From NCBI GenBank assembly GCA_049487715.1, contig CP150550.1, positions 124,001-188,000 on the forward strand: 64,000 nucleotides of DNA, written 5' to 3'. Below, piece by piece: positions 7,782 to 17,180 of this stretch (position 1 is its first letter; the number at the start of each line of letters is the position of its first letter). The DNA comes from Pycnococcus provasolii. Its lineage: Eukaryota; Chlorophyta; Pseudoscourfieldiophyceae; Pseudoscourfieldiales. Both the position numbers and the translations under genes were made by a program. The notes below the pieces were generated by a model, which saw nothing but the letters and a program-made list of their open reading frames with translations, ran no database searches and had not been told where the DNA came from.

Positions 7782-9446
7782 ATGATGACGCCACTAGCGG
7801 CCGTGTACAAGGAGCACGCCGCGGAGAGCGAGGCGAGGCTGGACAACAGCCACGCAGTACCTGTACCACCACCGCCAGCGGCCGCCGTCGGAGGCATGCC
7901 GTATAACATCGCCGCGAGCCTTGTGGGCCACGCGCCACCACCCCCGCCGCCTGCGCTAAAGATTCCCGCACACCTCGTCGACAGCGAGTCCGTGCACGGC
8001 GCAGCCGCCGTCGCAGCCGCGGCGGCCGCTGTGGCGGCTTCCGTGCGCCACGCAGCCATCGGCTCGGCGGCGGGGTTGGGGGGCAACCCCGCCCCGCAGT
8101 CGCCAACGACGCGGTGTAGCGTGTGCGGAAATCGAAACGCGTCGTTTGGTCCCAAGGGAGGGGCACTGCCACAGCGCTGCGGCGACTGCCGCTTCACCAC
8201 CGATGTCTCCATGAAGCACAAGCTGTGCGAGGCGTGCAGCGAGCGGCGCGCACGGTTTGCACCCGCGAACGTGCGAACGGCGGCGCGATGCGCCGTCTGC
8301 CGCCTGCCGGGCGACGTAAGCGTTACGCACAAGATGTGCGAGACGTGCGGACAGCGCCGCGCTGTCGTGCTGCCTGGTGGGGGGCGCAACGCGCCGCAGG
8401 GAATCCGAGCTGCGCCCGTGAGGTGCAGGCAGTGCCGCCAGCCCGGCGACGCGCCCGTTGGCGAGATGCTCTGCGAATCGTGCCTGGAGCGGCGGCCGGC
8501 GTACGCGAAGCTCGGGGACCGCGCCAAGCGGTGTAGGCAGTGCCGCATGGATGGAGACGTCGACGTCACGCACCGCGTCTGCGAGGTGTGCCTGCGCGTG
8601 CGCGCAGGCTTCGCGCCGCCGGGACACCAGGGTGGAGCGCTGCGGTGCGGCGTCTGCAAGCTTAACACGGACGTGAGCATCAAGGTGGCTCGCAAGTGCC
8701 AGCCGAGAGGAGGGGGCAACTCGAGCTCCCGCAGCCTCGGACTATCTGGCAACAGCTCTGGGTCCGGACGTGGCACACTCTCTGGCGCGACAGGCTTGGC
8801 AGACCCAACGCTGTCGCTGCGTTCTGGAGGCATGCCGCCGCCACCTCCGCCACCGCCACCTTTGGTTGGCCAACTCCCAGTAGTGTCTGCCAGCCACCAC
8901 TATAACGTCGCCAACGTCGTCGCAGCAACAGTTTCGAACGGCCTTTCCCATGGTCAGGCGCCATCGCTGCGAGCTGGCTCCGCCGTGCAACCGTACGCCG
9001 TTGGCCAAGCCCCAAGCTACCACCACCTCGCGAGCGTCACTGGACCGATGCTCAGCAGCATGCGAAGCCCGGAGGGATCCGTGCACGGAGGGCACTCGTT
9101 TCAAGGGCTCACAGGTGGTCAGCCGGCACTGAATGCGCTCATGCAGGCGGCGATCGAACAGCAGTCGCAAGCACAGCAGCGCGCGAACCTCGCCGCCGCC
9201 GCAGCTGCGGGGATCCATGGCCTCGATCCGGGTGGATCGATGCACAACTACCAGGGGTTTGCGCCCGCCGTCTCCTTCCCGATGGGCTCGATGGGTATGG
9301 CAACCATGCAAAACAGGGGCATGCCCAATGGCATTCCTCAGATGCCCGCAATGGGCAATCTGTTCCACGCACAGCAGCAATTTGCAGCAGCTCAGGGCAT
9401 GACGCCATACGGCAATCCACGTTTACCCGACGGCAGAGGGTCTTAA
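7782..9446 (+). CDS. Protein with five CxxC...CxxC repeats (EsV-1-7-like variant)
   Basis: About 554 residues; start at the tandem Met at 7782 after a stretch that looks untranslated. Residues about 111-306 contain five consecutive units of C-x2-C, 14-24 residues, C-x2-C, and about 12 residues ending in a GDVSVTHK-like motif. Repeated words are CE.C..RRA.FAP and RC..CR..GDV. The spacing closely parallels the EsV-1-7 motif of brown-algal and viral proteins (C-x4-C-x16-C-x2-H-x12), but with the last His replaced by Cys and a shorter first pair. The flanks are low complexity (Pro-, Ala-, Gln-, Gly- and Met-rich), as in transcriptional or RNA-binding regulators. Zinc binding is likely; function is unknown. 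Confidence 0.75.
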   Translation: MMTPLAAVYKEHAAESEARLDNSHAVPVPPPPAAAVGGMPYNIAASLVGHAPPPPPPALKIPAHLVDSESVHGAAAVAAAAAAVAASVRHAAIGSAAGLGGNPAPQSPTTRCSVCGNRNASFGPKGGALPQRCGDCRFTTDVSMKHKLCEACSERRARFAPANVRTAARCAVCRLPGDVSVTHKMCETCGQRRAVVLPGGGRNAPQGIRAAPVRCRQCRQPGDAPVGEMLCESCLERRPAYAKLGDRAKRCRQCRMDGDVDVTHRVCEVCLRVRAGFAPPGHQGGALRCGVCKLNTDVSIKVARKCQPRGGGNSSSRSLGLSGNSSGSGRGTLSGATGLADPTLSLRSGGMPPPPPPPPPLVGQLPVVSASHHYNVANVVAATVSNGLSHGQAPSLRAGSAVQPYAVGQAPSYHHLASVTGPMLSSMRSPEGSVHGGHSFQGLTGGQPALNALMQAAIEQQSQAQQRANLAAAAAAGIHGLDPGGSMHNYQGFAPAVSFPMGSMGMATMQNRGMPNGIPQMPAMGNLFHAQQQFAAAQGMTPYGNPRLPDGRGS

Positions 9447-9629
9447 ATTGTCTATAAATATGTCTTAATACGTAATACTAATTCGAACAGTAAAATCGCA
9501 GTAATCAGTAAAGTAATCAGTCTGTAATTGTTAATACCTGCAAACAAAAATCCGTGTGCATGCACACACGACAACAAGCGCAGGCGGAGAAAAGGTAAAG
9601 TACATTCCGTTACTGGATTAGCGAGGCCC

Positions 9630-12344
9630 CTACAGCAATCCGGGCTTCCACTGCACGCCAATCACCTCCATTCGCTTTCGACGTGCAATGCGCTTGCTGA
9701 TCGCCGCAGCCGCCTCTCCCGCGCCGCCGCTAGCTACGAAGAGCAGCGAGAAGCTTGTCAAGCCAAGAGCCGCCCATCCGAGCGCCGCACGCGCGCCATG
9801 GCGAAGAACAAATGCTCGCGCGCCAGAGCCGGAGCTGCCACCGCCACCTGACCCGGTCCTCGCCGATGCTCGGCAGCATCGAAGCGCCTCGTCGTCCGCC
9901 TCGACGCGTGCATCCGTGGAAGCGCGAAGTGCAAGGGCACGCTGGTAGGCACGCTCCGCGCGCGACAGTGCCGAGACGTCGTGCATGCCATGCCCACTTG
10001 CGTTCTCAACCGCGGCAGCCAAGCTAGCCTCCGCCTCGGCAAGCGAAGAGTGGCTACTGGCATCAGCCACGCTAGCGTTACGCGACTCCGCCACGCCGTG
10101 AGCGATGTCCGCCTTAACGGATGCAACAAGGCGGGCGGCGTGGTGCAGCGTGATCAGCAGCGCGTGCTGCCGCGCCGCGTCGACGAGAAGCTGGCTAATT
10201 TCAGACGTGCTGTTCGACAGCGGGCCGAGTGGATGAGCTCCCACGGCAAACGTCCAGTCCTCCTCCATGGCCCTTCCATGCGCGACGAAGCTTGCCGCGG
10301 TGGTGCCCTCGTCAGCACTGTGGTGAACAGCCATAGGCGCCGCCGCACTCAGGCTGAGCGCGAGATGAATGTCGTGCTCGGTGCCACCCGGAAACGGCGT
10401 CTCTGAGCAGCTTTCGTGAGGCGGAATGAGGCCGCCCACGGATGCTAGCAGAGCCGCCGCTGCGGCTCCCGTCGGAAGCATCGGCTCGAGGAAAGCGGGA
10501 GAGCCGTCGACATGAATGCCCGGAACGGGCACCTCCACCTCCGGTCCGACGTGGCTGACGACGACTCCGACGCCGCTGTCGACCGCTTGCATCTCCCGAC
10601 CATCAACGAGGCTTTGGCCGGGCAGCTCGTGGTCCATCAGCTGGTAAACGAAGAGGGGGTACACGTGAGCGTCCGCGGACCGTGACCGTCCCGCGGAAGC
10701 AGCAGCGCCCTTTGCGCGCAACTGCAGTCTGCCCTTGGGGCGTAATGGCGCGCGCCGCTTCGGCACGGGTGGCGCATCTTCCGACCCCGTCATCGTCTCC
10801 ACGTCCTCAACACTTGACTCGTCGGCAAGGTCAAGCAACGCCGCTGCGAGCTTGTCGCCGATGTTGTGAATCTCCTCGAGAAGGTGCTGCCCGTCAATGT
10901 GCCGCCGAAAGCGCGAGGCATCCCTCTCGTCGGAGTCGCCGCGAAAGCTTCGGTGCAGAGCACTGGAAAATCCGGCGTGGTTGTGGAGCTGATGCACGCT
11001 CCCGGGTGCAGTGACGTAGGCTGCATCGCGCCCGAAGAATCCGACGGAGAGCCTGCGCAGCACACCCTCGAGGACGGCGAGGTTGAGGCTCTGGCCGTCG
11101 CCGCCGCCGTCGCCACTGCCACTCGTCGTCGACTTCGCCCAGAGATTCCACTCGTTCCCTTTTGCATCCTGCGGCGACGACGCCACGAACGGCTGGGTGT
11201 GCGCGTGATTGCGAAGCACAACTACCGGCGCAACGATTGACGGCGTCTCGGCACCGGGCACCTGCGGTGGCGGCGGCACGAAGTCGGAGCGCATGTCGGG
11301 AACGACGACGGCTCGCACAGCTGCGGCAATAGCCGCGGCGGTGCGCGCGACGACAGATCCATCGCGCCACTGGCGCGCCTCATCTGGCTTGCCACCCGCG
11401 GCGACTGCTGCACCTTGCCGTGCGAGCAGTTCAGCGAGGCGCGGCGAGGCGCGGCTCGCGGCTGCACCAAATCGCCCCGCGCGTCCGACAGCGACGGGAC
11501 CGGCGCTGAGGTCAATGACGACAATCCGGTGGCGGCTAAGGAAGGCTTGCGACCGCCCAACACTTCCGTCGTAGCGGTACGCGTACCGGTACCCGCCGTC
11601 GTGCTTGGCGACGACGTCGTGCGGTCGTTCGCCGAGCAGCCCCGCGTCCGCGAGCTGAGCGGCGGTCGACGATCCCGCGCGCGCGGCTACAGCGTTTGAC
11701 TCGGTGGGGTGCATCTTGAGTTTGCTTGGGTTGATGATCACGACGGTCGCAGGCGCGTCGTCCGCCTCCGGGTCTTCGTTCGGCGCGTTTCTGAGTCGCC
11801 CCTCCTCCTTAACAATTTGAAGTATGGTCTCTTCCACCGCGCCTTTCGCTTCGACGTCGAATCGTGGCGACGACGACGACGACGACGACGCCGTATCTGC
11901 CGCGTTTCTCATGGCTGACTTGATGGCCGTTTCCACTTTTGTGAGCGCGTCCGGCGCCGTCGCGTGTCTGACGTCATACTTAAGGGTGACCGCGACATCC
12001 ATGGGCGTGCACGCCGGCGCCATGGCGGGTCGGCGAGACGGCATGACTTCGAGAAGTGCCGAAGCGAGCTGTTGTGCGCTGAGTGATACGCCGAGGTGTC
12101 CGCGTGAATGCGCGTTATTATCATCAAAGTCATCACCACCACCACCACCACCTGCTTGAAGTCCTATTAGAAGCACGCGCACATCTCGACGGACACGAAG
12201 CAGAGGGTTAACAAGGCCGTCACGATCGTTAACAAGGGAGGAGGAGGTTAACACAAGTGAGGAAGACAAGAAGAAGAAGAAAAGCAAAACAAGACGCCGC
12301 CACCATAAGGAACTACTACCACAAGCCAAGGGACTCATCGCCAT
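9630..12344 (-). CDS. Large single-pass secretory-pathway protein, DUF7906-like (Arabidopsis At5g58100 type)
   Basis: 904 residues. A hydrophobic signal sequence lies at about 15-37 (LVLLFFFFLSSSLVL) and a transmembrane helix near 855-876, followed by a short basic cytosolic tail (KRIARRKR). Between is a long lumenal or extracellular region. Motifs GAHPLGPLSNSTSEISQLL and a late RCC pair match what I remember of the plant At5g58100/At3g28720 family, whose members are membrane proteins; one has been reported in pollen wall formation. No enzyme motif is visible. Low-complexity inserts (poly-Ser, poly-Gly, poly-Asp) are typical for this genome. The Met at 12344 directly precedes the signal sequence. 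Confidence 0.72.
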   Translation of the reverse strand: MAMSPLACGSSSLWWRRLVLLFFFFLSSSLVLTSSSLVNDRDGLVNPLLRVRRDVRVLLIGLQAGGGGGGDDFDDNNAHSRGHLGVSLSAQQLASALLEVMPSRRPAMAPACTPMDVAVTLKYDVRHATAPDALTKVETAIKSAMRNAADTASSSSSSSPRFDVEAKGAVEETILQIVKEEGRLRNAPNEDPEADDAPATVVIINPSKLKMHPTESNAVAARAGSSTAAQLADAGLLGERPHDVVAKHDGGYRYAYRYDGSVGRSQAFLSRHRIVVIDLSAGPVAVGRAGRFGAAASRASPRLAELLARQGAAVAAGGKPDEARQWRDGSVVARTAAAIAAAVRAVVVPDMRSDFVPPPPQVPGAETPSIVAPVVVLRNHAHTQPFVASSPQDAKGNEWNLWAKSTTSGSGDGGGDGQSLNLAVLEGVLRRLSVGFFGRDAAYVTAPGSVHQLHNHAGFSSALHRSFRGDSDERDASRFRRHIDGQHLLEEIHNIGDKLAAALLDLADESSVEDVETMTGSEDAPPVPKRRAPLRPKGRLQLRAKGAAASAGRSRSADAHVYPLFVYQLMDHELPGQSLVDGREMQAVDSGVGVVVSHVGPEVEVPVPGIHVDGSPAFLEPMLPTGAAAAALLASVGGLIPPHESCSETPFPGGTEHDIHLALSLSAAAPMAVHHSADEGTTAASFVAHGRAMEEDWTFAVGAHPLGPLSNSTSEISQLLVDAARQHALLITLHHAARLVASVKADIAHGVAESRNASVADASSHSSLAEAEASLAAAVENASGHGMHDVSALSRAERAYQRALALRASTDARVEADDEALRCCRASARTGSGGGGSSGSGARAFVLRHGARAALGWAALGLTSFSLLFVASGGAGEAAAAISKRIARRKRMEVIGVQWKPGLL

Positions 12345-12399
12345 GGCAACAAGATGGGTGGGCCGGCGACAAGTCTCGCAAGAAACACTAAGGACTTCC

Positions 12400-12448
12400 C
12401 CCTAACCCTAACCCTAACTGATGCATGAGAACCCTAACCCAAACCCCG
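12400..12448. repeat. Telomere-like CCCTAA repeats in the DUF7906/BRE1 divergent promoter
   Basis: Three tandem CCCTAA at 12400-12417 and AACCCTAACCCAAACCCC at 12430-12447, starting 56 bp upstream of the minus-strand gene, so TTAGGG reads in its sense direction. The remainder of 12345-12784 is leader sequence with purine-rich and then pyrimidine-rich tracts; no gene seen. Confidence 0.9.
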
Positions 12449-12784
12449 AACTGAACTGACCTTTTCCGCAACAACCTATTCCGCCTACCAAGTACCACCT
12501 CCCTCCTGCCACCTAACCTTGACGCCTGAGCTCAGCCTGAACGAATCCCAAAACCAAGGGACCTGGCAAAGGCTGAAAGGGGTTATGCCGAAACAGCCGA
12601 AACAGGGACAGGAAAAAAGAACGGGGGAAAAAAGGACGAGACGAAAGGAAGGAAGGGTCCCCAGTGGCGGCGATAGTCGTGCGCCCATTCCCATCCCCTC
12701 TTTCTCCCCCTCCCCCTGGCAGCTGGGGCCTGCTTCGTTCCGCTCCCTCCCTGCTCCAGCCCTCACTCCTCCAGGAGCCTTGGC

Positions 12785-15277
12785 ATGGCGAGCATGCAGC
12801 ACGAGTCCACCGATGCCTTCCGCCTGCGCAAGGCGAGGGCAGAGCACTCCGTGTACCGCGCCAACCTATCAGAGGCGCAAAAGTCTCTGTCAGAATCACT
12901 CGACGTGCGCGAACAACTCGCAGAGAAAAACCGGAGTCTCATGCTCGCATACAACGCGCTGATCGAAGACGTGCGGCACATCGCCGCGACGGCGGGGGTC
13001 GATGACGCAACCATCAACGCCGCGAACGCACCCGCGCAAGACGCCCTGTACGCGGCGCTCGTCGCGCGAGGGAAGGACGTGCCGCCTGCGCCGTCCAAGG
13101 CGGCAATGCCGGACGGAGACAACGCCAGGACCACGCTCAAGGCGCTCATGGAGGCGGTGAGAAGAGGGGCAGGAGCAGCTGACGCGACGACGCGCGCGCA
13201 CGCCGATGCCCTGCGCGTGAAGCTCGCGGCGGCGGAGACTTCCGCGGCGGAAGCGCGAGGCGCGCTCGAGGACTTTGAGGAACGCGCGCTCGCGGCGTCG
13301 GCCGACTTTGAAAAAGAAAGGCAGGCGCACAATGTCACGATGCGCACTGTCGCGAGACTCAAGGCGGAGGTGGAGGAGAAGGAGGCGGCTGTCGCTTCTG
13401 CAAACACCAAGGCTGAGGCGGCGATCAAAGAGGCGACGGAGGCGGCGGCGGCGGCGGCGGCGAATCAGGCAAACGGCGGCGGTGTGCCGCCGAAAAAGGC
13501 GGCAGCCGCGGCTCTGAGTTCCGACGCGCCTGACGGAAATGGAAGCGCAGCCGCGGCGAAGGAAAAGATGGAGACAGAGGCGCACATCGAAGACTTGAAG
13601 GCCCTGGTCGCACAGCACGAGAGCAACGTGCACAACCTCGAGACGGACAACGCGCGCCTGCAGTCGGAGCTAGAAAATGCGAAGAACGGCACAGCCGACG
13701 TGAGAGGTGAGGTCAGTAGACTGCAGCGAAAAATCTCAGAACAGGCTGGAGAAATTGCCGCCGCACAGAAGGCTCGTGCCGATGCATTGGCGAAGGTGCA
13801 GGCGGCTGAGGCTCGTGAGGCAACGCTTGCGGCACGCAACGATTCGCTCGCCGCTGCTGCTAAGGCTTCCGATGCGCGCGTTTCTGATTATGAGAAGATT
13901 AAATCTCGCAAGAGTGAGCTCGAGAGAGCTGTGGCATCCCTAGAGGGTGAGATGGAAGCCATGCGCCGGAAAGTGGGACGCCACACGGCGGCGGAGCTCA
14001 AAACGCTGGTGGAAACGCACGAAAAGGAACGCTCTGGACTGCGTGCCCGATGCGATCGTGCGGAAGCCTCGCGAGCGGAGGCGGAGGCTGCGCTCGCGAC
14101 GCGCGCTGCAGAGGCGAAGCGGCACGCGGGAATGGCGGCGGAGCTCGATGCACTTCGTGCTGCGATGCTTCGCGGTGCGGGCGACGCCGGCAGGGAGGCG
14201 GAGCGCGCAGCTGCAGCCGCTGCGGCTGACTCCGCTGCGATGCGCGCAATGCTCGCCGCAATCGTGGCGGAGGAGGGTGCGGCGGCAGGCGAGGCGGCTG
14301 AGATGGCCGCATTGCGTGCGGAGGTGGCGACTCTGAGAGAACATCGAGTCGCAGCTGCGAACGAGGGAGAGCCTCGTCAGCAGCCGTCGTCGAGTGACGA
14401 GGCGGTGCAGCTGCGCGAGTCGGTTGCGGAGCTGACTCGTCGGTGTGGCGAGCTCGCCTCGGAGGCTGCGGACGCCAAGTCGGAGGCGGCGGAGGCAAAG
14501 GCAAATTTAACGGGCCTCGAAAGCGAGCTGATGAGCATAGCAACAGCTTACGAGGAGGCACAGGCACAAGCTACTGGCCTACTCGGACGCCTCAGTGACC
14601 GCGACGATGAACACCGGAAAATCGTGGAAGAGTCGACGGCATGTAAGCGCATGGCGGAAAATGCGCAGTATGCCAAGCAGGAGCATGATCGCACCGTTCG
14701 CAATTGGGTCAACGAGCGAACGCAGCTGCAAACTCGCGCTGAGGAACTTGAAAAGAAGTTTGGCGAGAGCGAGAAAGCTGCCAAGGCACGCGCGGAGGAA
14801 TACGCGAAGCTTCAGGCGAAGCTTGACGAGACACGAGCTTTGCTAGACGAGGCGCTTAAGGCTAAGTCCGCCGCAGAACTTTCTCTGAAGGATGGGGATA
14901 GCAAGGTTGCGCAGACGAGTAAGGACGTGGATCAGCTTCGCATGGAAGTGGCAGAAGAACGATCGAAGCGCAAGCGCGCGGAGGAGCATCGTGACCTTGC
15001 GGCGAAAAAGGCAGCGCGTGTGGCACCTCCCGGCGGTGGTGGCGGCAGCGGCGGTGGTGGCATGAATAGCCAGGAGCGAGCTCACTACAAAGAGTTGGGT
15101 CAGATGATGTCGGACAGCGTCGACCGGCGCGAAATGAAAGAGCAGGTGATCATGCGCTGTGGGCACATGTTTTCTCAAAAGACGATTGATGAGCGTTTGA
15201 AATCGCGCAATCGCAAGTGTCCGAACTGCAACTGCGTCTTCGCCGCGAGTGACGTGCTGACAATTCACTGGGTGTGA
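12785..15277 (+). CDS. BRE1: BRE1/HUB-type E3 ligase for histone H2B, with reduced RING
   Basis: 830 residues. Almost the whole protein is predicted coiled coil (long runs of E, A, K and R with heptads), as in BRE1/RNF20/HUB proteins that ubiquitinate histone H2B with RAD6. The last about 45 residues align with the BRE1 RING: EQVIMRCGHMFSQKTIDERL followed by SRNRKCPNC and FAASDVLTIHWV. Only Cys792, His794, Cys812 and Cys815 of the eight zinc ligands remain. The first Cys pair is replaced by MMSDSV, and the Cys after CGH is Ser. The domain is thus a single-zinc form, reminiscent of SP-RING or U-box logic. A Gly-rich linker precedes it. Start is the first Met in a good context. Confidence 0.85.
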   Translation: MASMQHESTDAFRLRKARAEHSVYRANLSEAQKSLSESLDVREQLAEKNRSLMLAYNALIEDVRHIAATAGVDDATINAANAPAQDALYAALVARGKDVPPAPSKAAMPDGDNARTTLKALMEAVRRGAGAADATTRAHADALRVKLAAAETSAAEARGALEDFEERALAASADFEKERQAHNVTMRTVARLKAEVEEKEAAVASANTKAEAAIKEATEAAAAAAANQANGGGVPPKKAAAAALSSDAPDGNGSAAAAKEKMETEAHIEDLKALVAQHESNVHNLETDNARLQSELENAKNGTADVRGEVSRLQRKISEQAGEIAAAQKARADALAKVQAAEAREATLAARNDSLAAAAKASDARVSDYEKIKSRKSELERAVASLEGEMEAMRRKVGRHTAAELKTLVETHEKERSGLRARCDRAEASRAEAEAALATRAAEAKRHAGMAAELDALRAAMLRGAGDAGREAERAAAAAAADSAAMRAMLAAIVAEEGAAAGEAAEMAALRAEVATLREHRVAAANEGEPRQQPSSSDEAVQLRESVAELTRRCGELASEAADAKSEAAEAKANLTGLESELMSIATAYEEAQAQATGLLGRLSDRDDEHRKIVEESTACKRMAENAQYAKQEHDRTVRNWVNERTQLQTRAEELEKKFGESEKAAKARAEEYAKLQAKLDETRALLDEALKAKSAAELSLKDGDSKVAQTSKDVDQLRMEVAEERSKRKRAEEHRDLAAKKAARVAPPGGGGGSGGGGMNSQERAHYKELGQMMSDSVDRREMKEQVIMRCGHMFSQKTIDERLKSRNRKCPNCNCVFAASDVLTIHWV

Positions 15278-15377
15278 CGACGATGTTGGACAAAGAGAGA
15301 AGAAGAAAGGAAGAAACAAATCGTGTTTTTTTTTTCGCTATTTGAATGAGTTGCAACACAATTTTCTTGTACTTATC

Positions 15378-16313
15378 CTATTCCTGATTTGTTCCCTCAG
15401 CCGCCTCCTTGGCGCGTCGACGCTCCTCATTCCACTTTCGAATCTTTGCGCGGCGTTCCTCTGACGTCTCGCGCGCAGGCGGTGTGCTGTCTCGCTCACG
15501 TCTTCGTCCGCGGTCGTCGTCGCGGTCATCACGTCGTCCACGACCATTTGACCCACCACCACGGCGTACCGGCGAACGGCTGCGGCTGCGACTCCTGTCG
15601 CGCCTTGGACATGGTGCGCAATGTTGCCGGTAACGTCCAAACAGCTCGCGGTTAAGCGACTTCGTCACTGGTCGAAGGTGCATGAAATTGCACAGTCCAC
15701 CTCGTGTGCACTGCCTCTCTTCGTACTGGCGGCAAGCAGCCTCCCTGAAGTCCGTGACTGGGCTAAATTCACATACGATGGGCTTCCCTCCGTAGTACCG
15801 CCCCTCAAGCCCAGCCTTCGCCGCCTTCGCCGCTTCCTCGTCGCGAAACCTGACGTACACGTTCCCGGAGAGGTGTTCGCAGACGTTGTCGCAGACGTTC
15901 AGGCTATCAAGTTCTCCAAAGTTGGCGAGTTCCTCGAAGACATCCTCGTAGAAGTCCTCGAAGTGCTCGATGCTGTCGCGGTCTCTGTTCGCCTGATACG
16001 CGCTTAGATTGCCGAGCGCTTGAGGTCGTGACCTTTGGTGCTTTCCGCCTGCCCCTGCCCCTGCGCCTTCCTGCTGCTGCTGCTGCTGAAGCTGCTGCTG
16101 CTCAAGTTGTTTCTGCTTCTCCGCCTCGATGGCTGCGACTTCGTTGGCGGGTCGTTGGTACATGGCTCTTAGGAGCAGTGTGGGCGAGATGGTGGGTCTG
16201 TTGTGCAGTCTCGAGCACCTGTCTCCGTGTCTGCACGCGCCAATTTTGAAGAAGAACGGGCAGTTGACGCGGTCGCGCTCGGTGCCGTGGATGGCGGCGA
16301 GGTGCTCGGCCAT
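15378..16313 (-). CDS. U2AF1: U2AF small subunit (U2AF35)
   Basis: Splicing factor that recognises the 3' splice site AG as a heterodimer with U2AF65. Order of domains: first CCCH zinc finger ([21 protein letters not shown], residues about 18-37); a Gln-rich insert; the U2AF-homology RRM ([20 protein letters not shown], then GNVYVRF); second CCCH finger ([19 protein letters not shown]); and a C-terminal Arg/Ser/Gly tail. 311 residues. The poly-Gln insert between the first finger and the RRM is unusual. Its presence fits a genome with few but genuine GT-AG introns. Tail to tail with BRE1 (100-bp spacer). Confidence 0.95.
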   Translation of the reverse strand: MAEHLAAIHGTERDRVNCPFFFKIGACRHGDRCSRLHNRPTISPTLLLRAMYQRPANEVAAIEAEKQKQLEQQQLQQQQQQEGAGAGAGGKHQRSRPQALGNLSAYQANRDRDSIEHFEDFYEDVFEELANFGELDSLNVCDNVCEHLSGNVYVRFRDEEAAKAAKAGLEGRYYGGKPIVCEFSPVTDFREAACRQYEERQCTRGGLCNFMHLRPVTKSLNRELFGRYRQHCAPCPRRDRSRSRSRSPVRRGGGSNGRGRRDDRDDDRGRRRERDSTPPARETSEERRAKIRKWNEERRRAKEAAEGTNQE

Positions 16314-16394
16314 GTTGGCTACCCACCCGGGTAACAGAAAGGGGAAGGAATGAAAATGGGCGGCGCAGCTCGAGAGGAAAACAGGAGGGGAACG

Positions 16395-16496
16395 AACCCG
16401 AACCCTAACAGGGTAACCCTAACCCTAACCCTAACCCTAATGCCTAAAGAGGCAAAACCCTAACCCGTACCCCTACGATAGCCTCTTTATCGTAGG
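16395..16496. repeat. Telomere-like CCCTAA array plus hairpins in the U2AF35/FAB1 spacer
   Basis: AACCCTAACAGGGTAACCC followed by CCCTAA units to 16440, then TGCCT-AAAG-AGGCA (16441-16454), AACCCTAACCC, and a perfect 9-bp stem CCTACGATA (16472-16480) / TATCGTAGG (16488-16496) with a 7-nt loop. The loop side GCCTCTTTA (16481-16489) is complementary to TAAAGAGGC (16445-16453). The remaining part up to 17180 is AT-richer leader of FAB1 with no recognised gene; an upstream intron there is possible. Confidence 0.85.
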
Positions 16497-17180
16497 CCTG
16501 CTTTGTTTGACCTCGGCCACCGAATTCTCCTCCCACTCCGCCATTATTCGCACTCCTCGTTCGGAATCCGCCGAATTTTCGCACGCCGGACTCTCGTTCA
16601 CACTCCTTTCCCTCGTCGCTCCCGTCCGTCACGACCAACAACAGCCGCTGCAGCGAGCGGTTGGCTCTCGAGACCATACAACCAAGCACGGCAGGCAGGC
16701 ACGCAGGGAGGCAGTCTTACCTGGTTGAGTGAGTGGTTGGCTCATTGGCCAACATTTGTCGTGCTTCTATCGTAAGTAGCTTCTACATATTTGCTCATTG
16801 CTAAACTTGTGTAGTTCGTACTTTTTGTGACATTTTGTGTCGTCGTCGTACTTGGTACTTGTGTAGTAGTGTACGTCTGGTATTTATCATAAATATTTTT
16901 TCTTTATTTCAATTTTGCAGACTTGACTTTGAATTCTACTATCCTTTGGTACATTCTTTTTGTCTCTATTTTGAACTTGACTTTTTAGTCTGTCACTGTA
17001 TTGTATTGTGTTTTCATTCGTTTTCACTGTGCAGACCATGCTTGGTACACCATGTATTCTTTTCATGGCCGGCGACTTCTATGATCCTTCTACAGACAGA
17101 CACGCCTTGATTGAATCTCACGCTGCGAGGGAACTTGAGGCTCACTGAGCATCACTGACTCGCACGTCACGTCATATATC

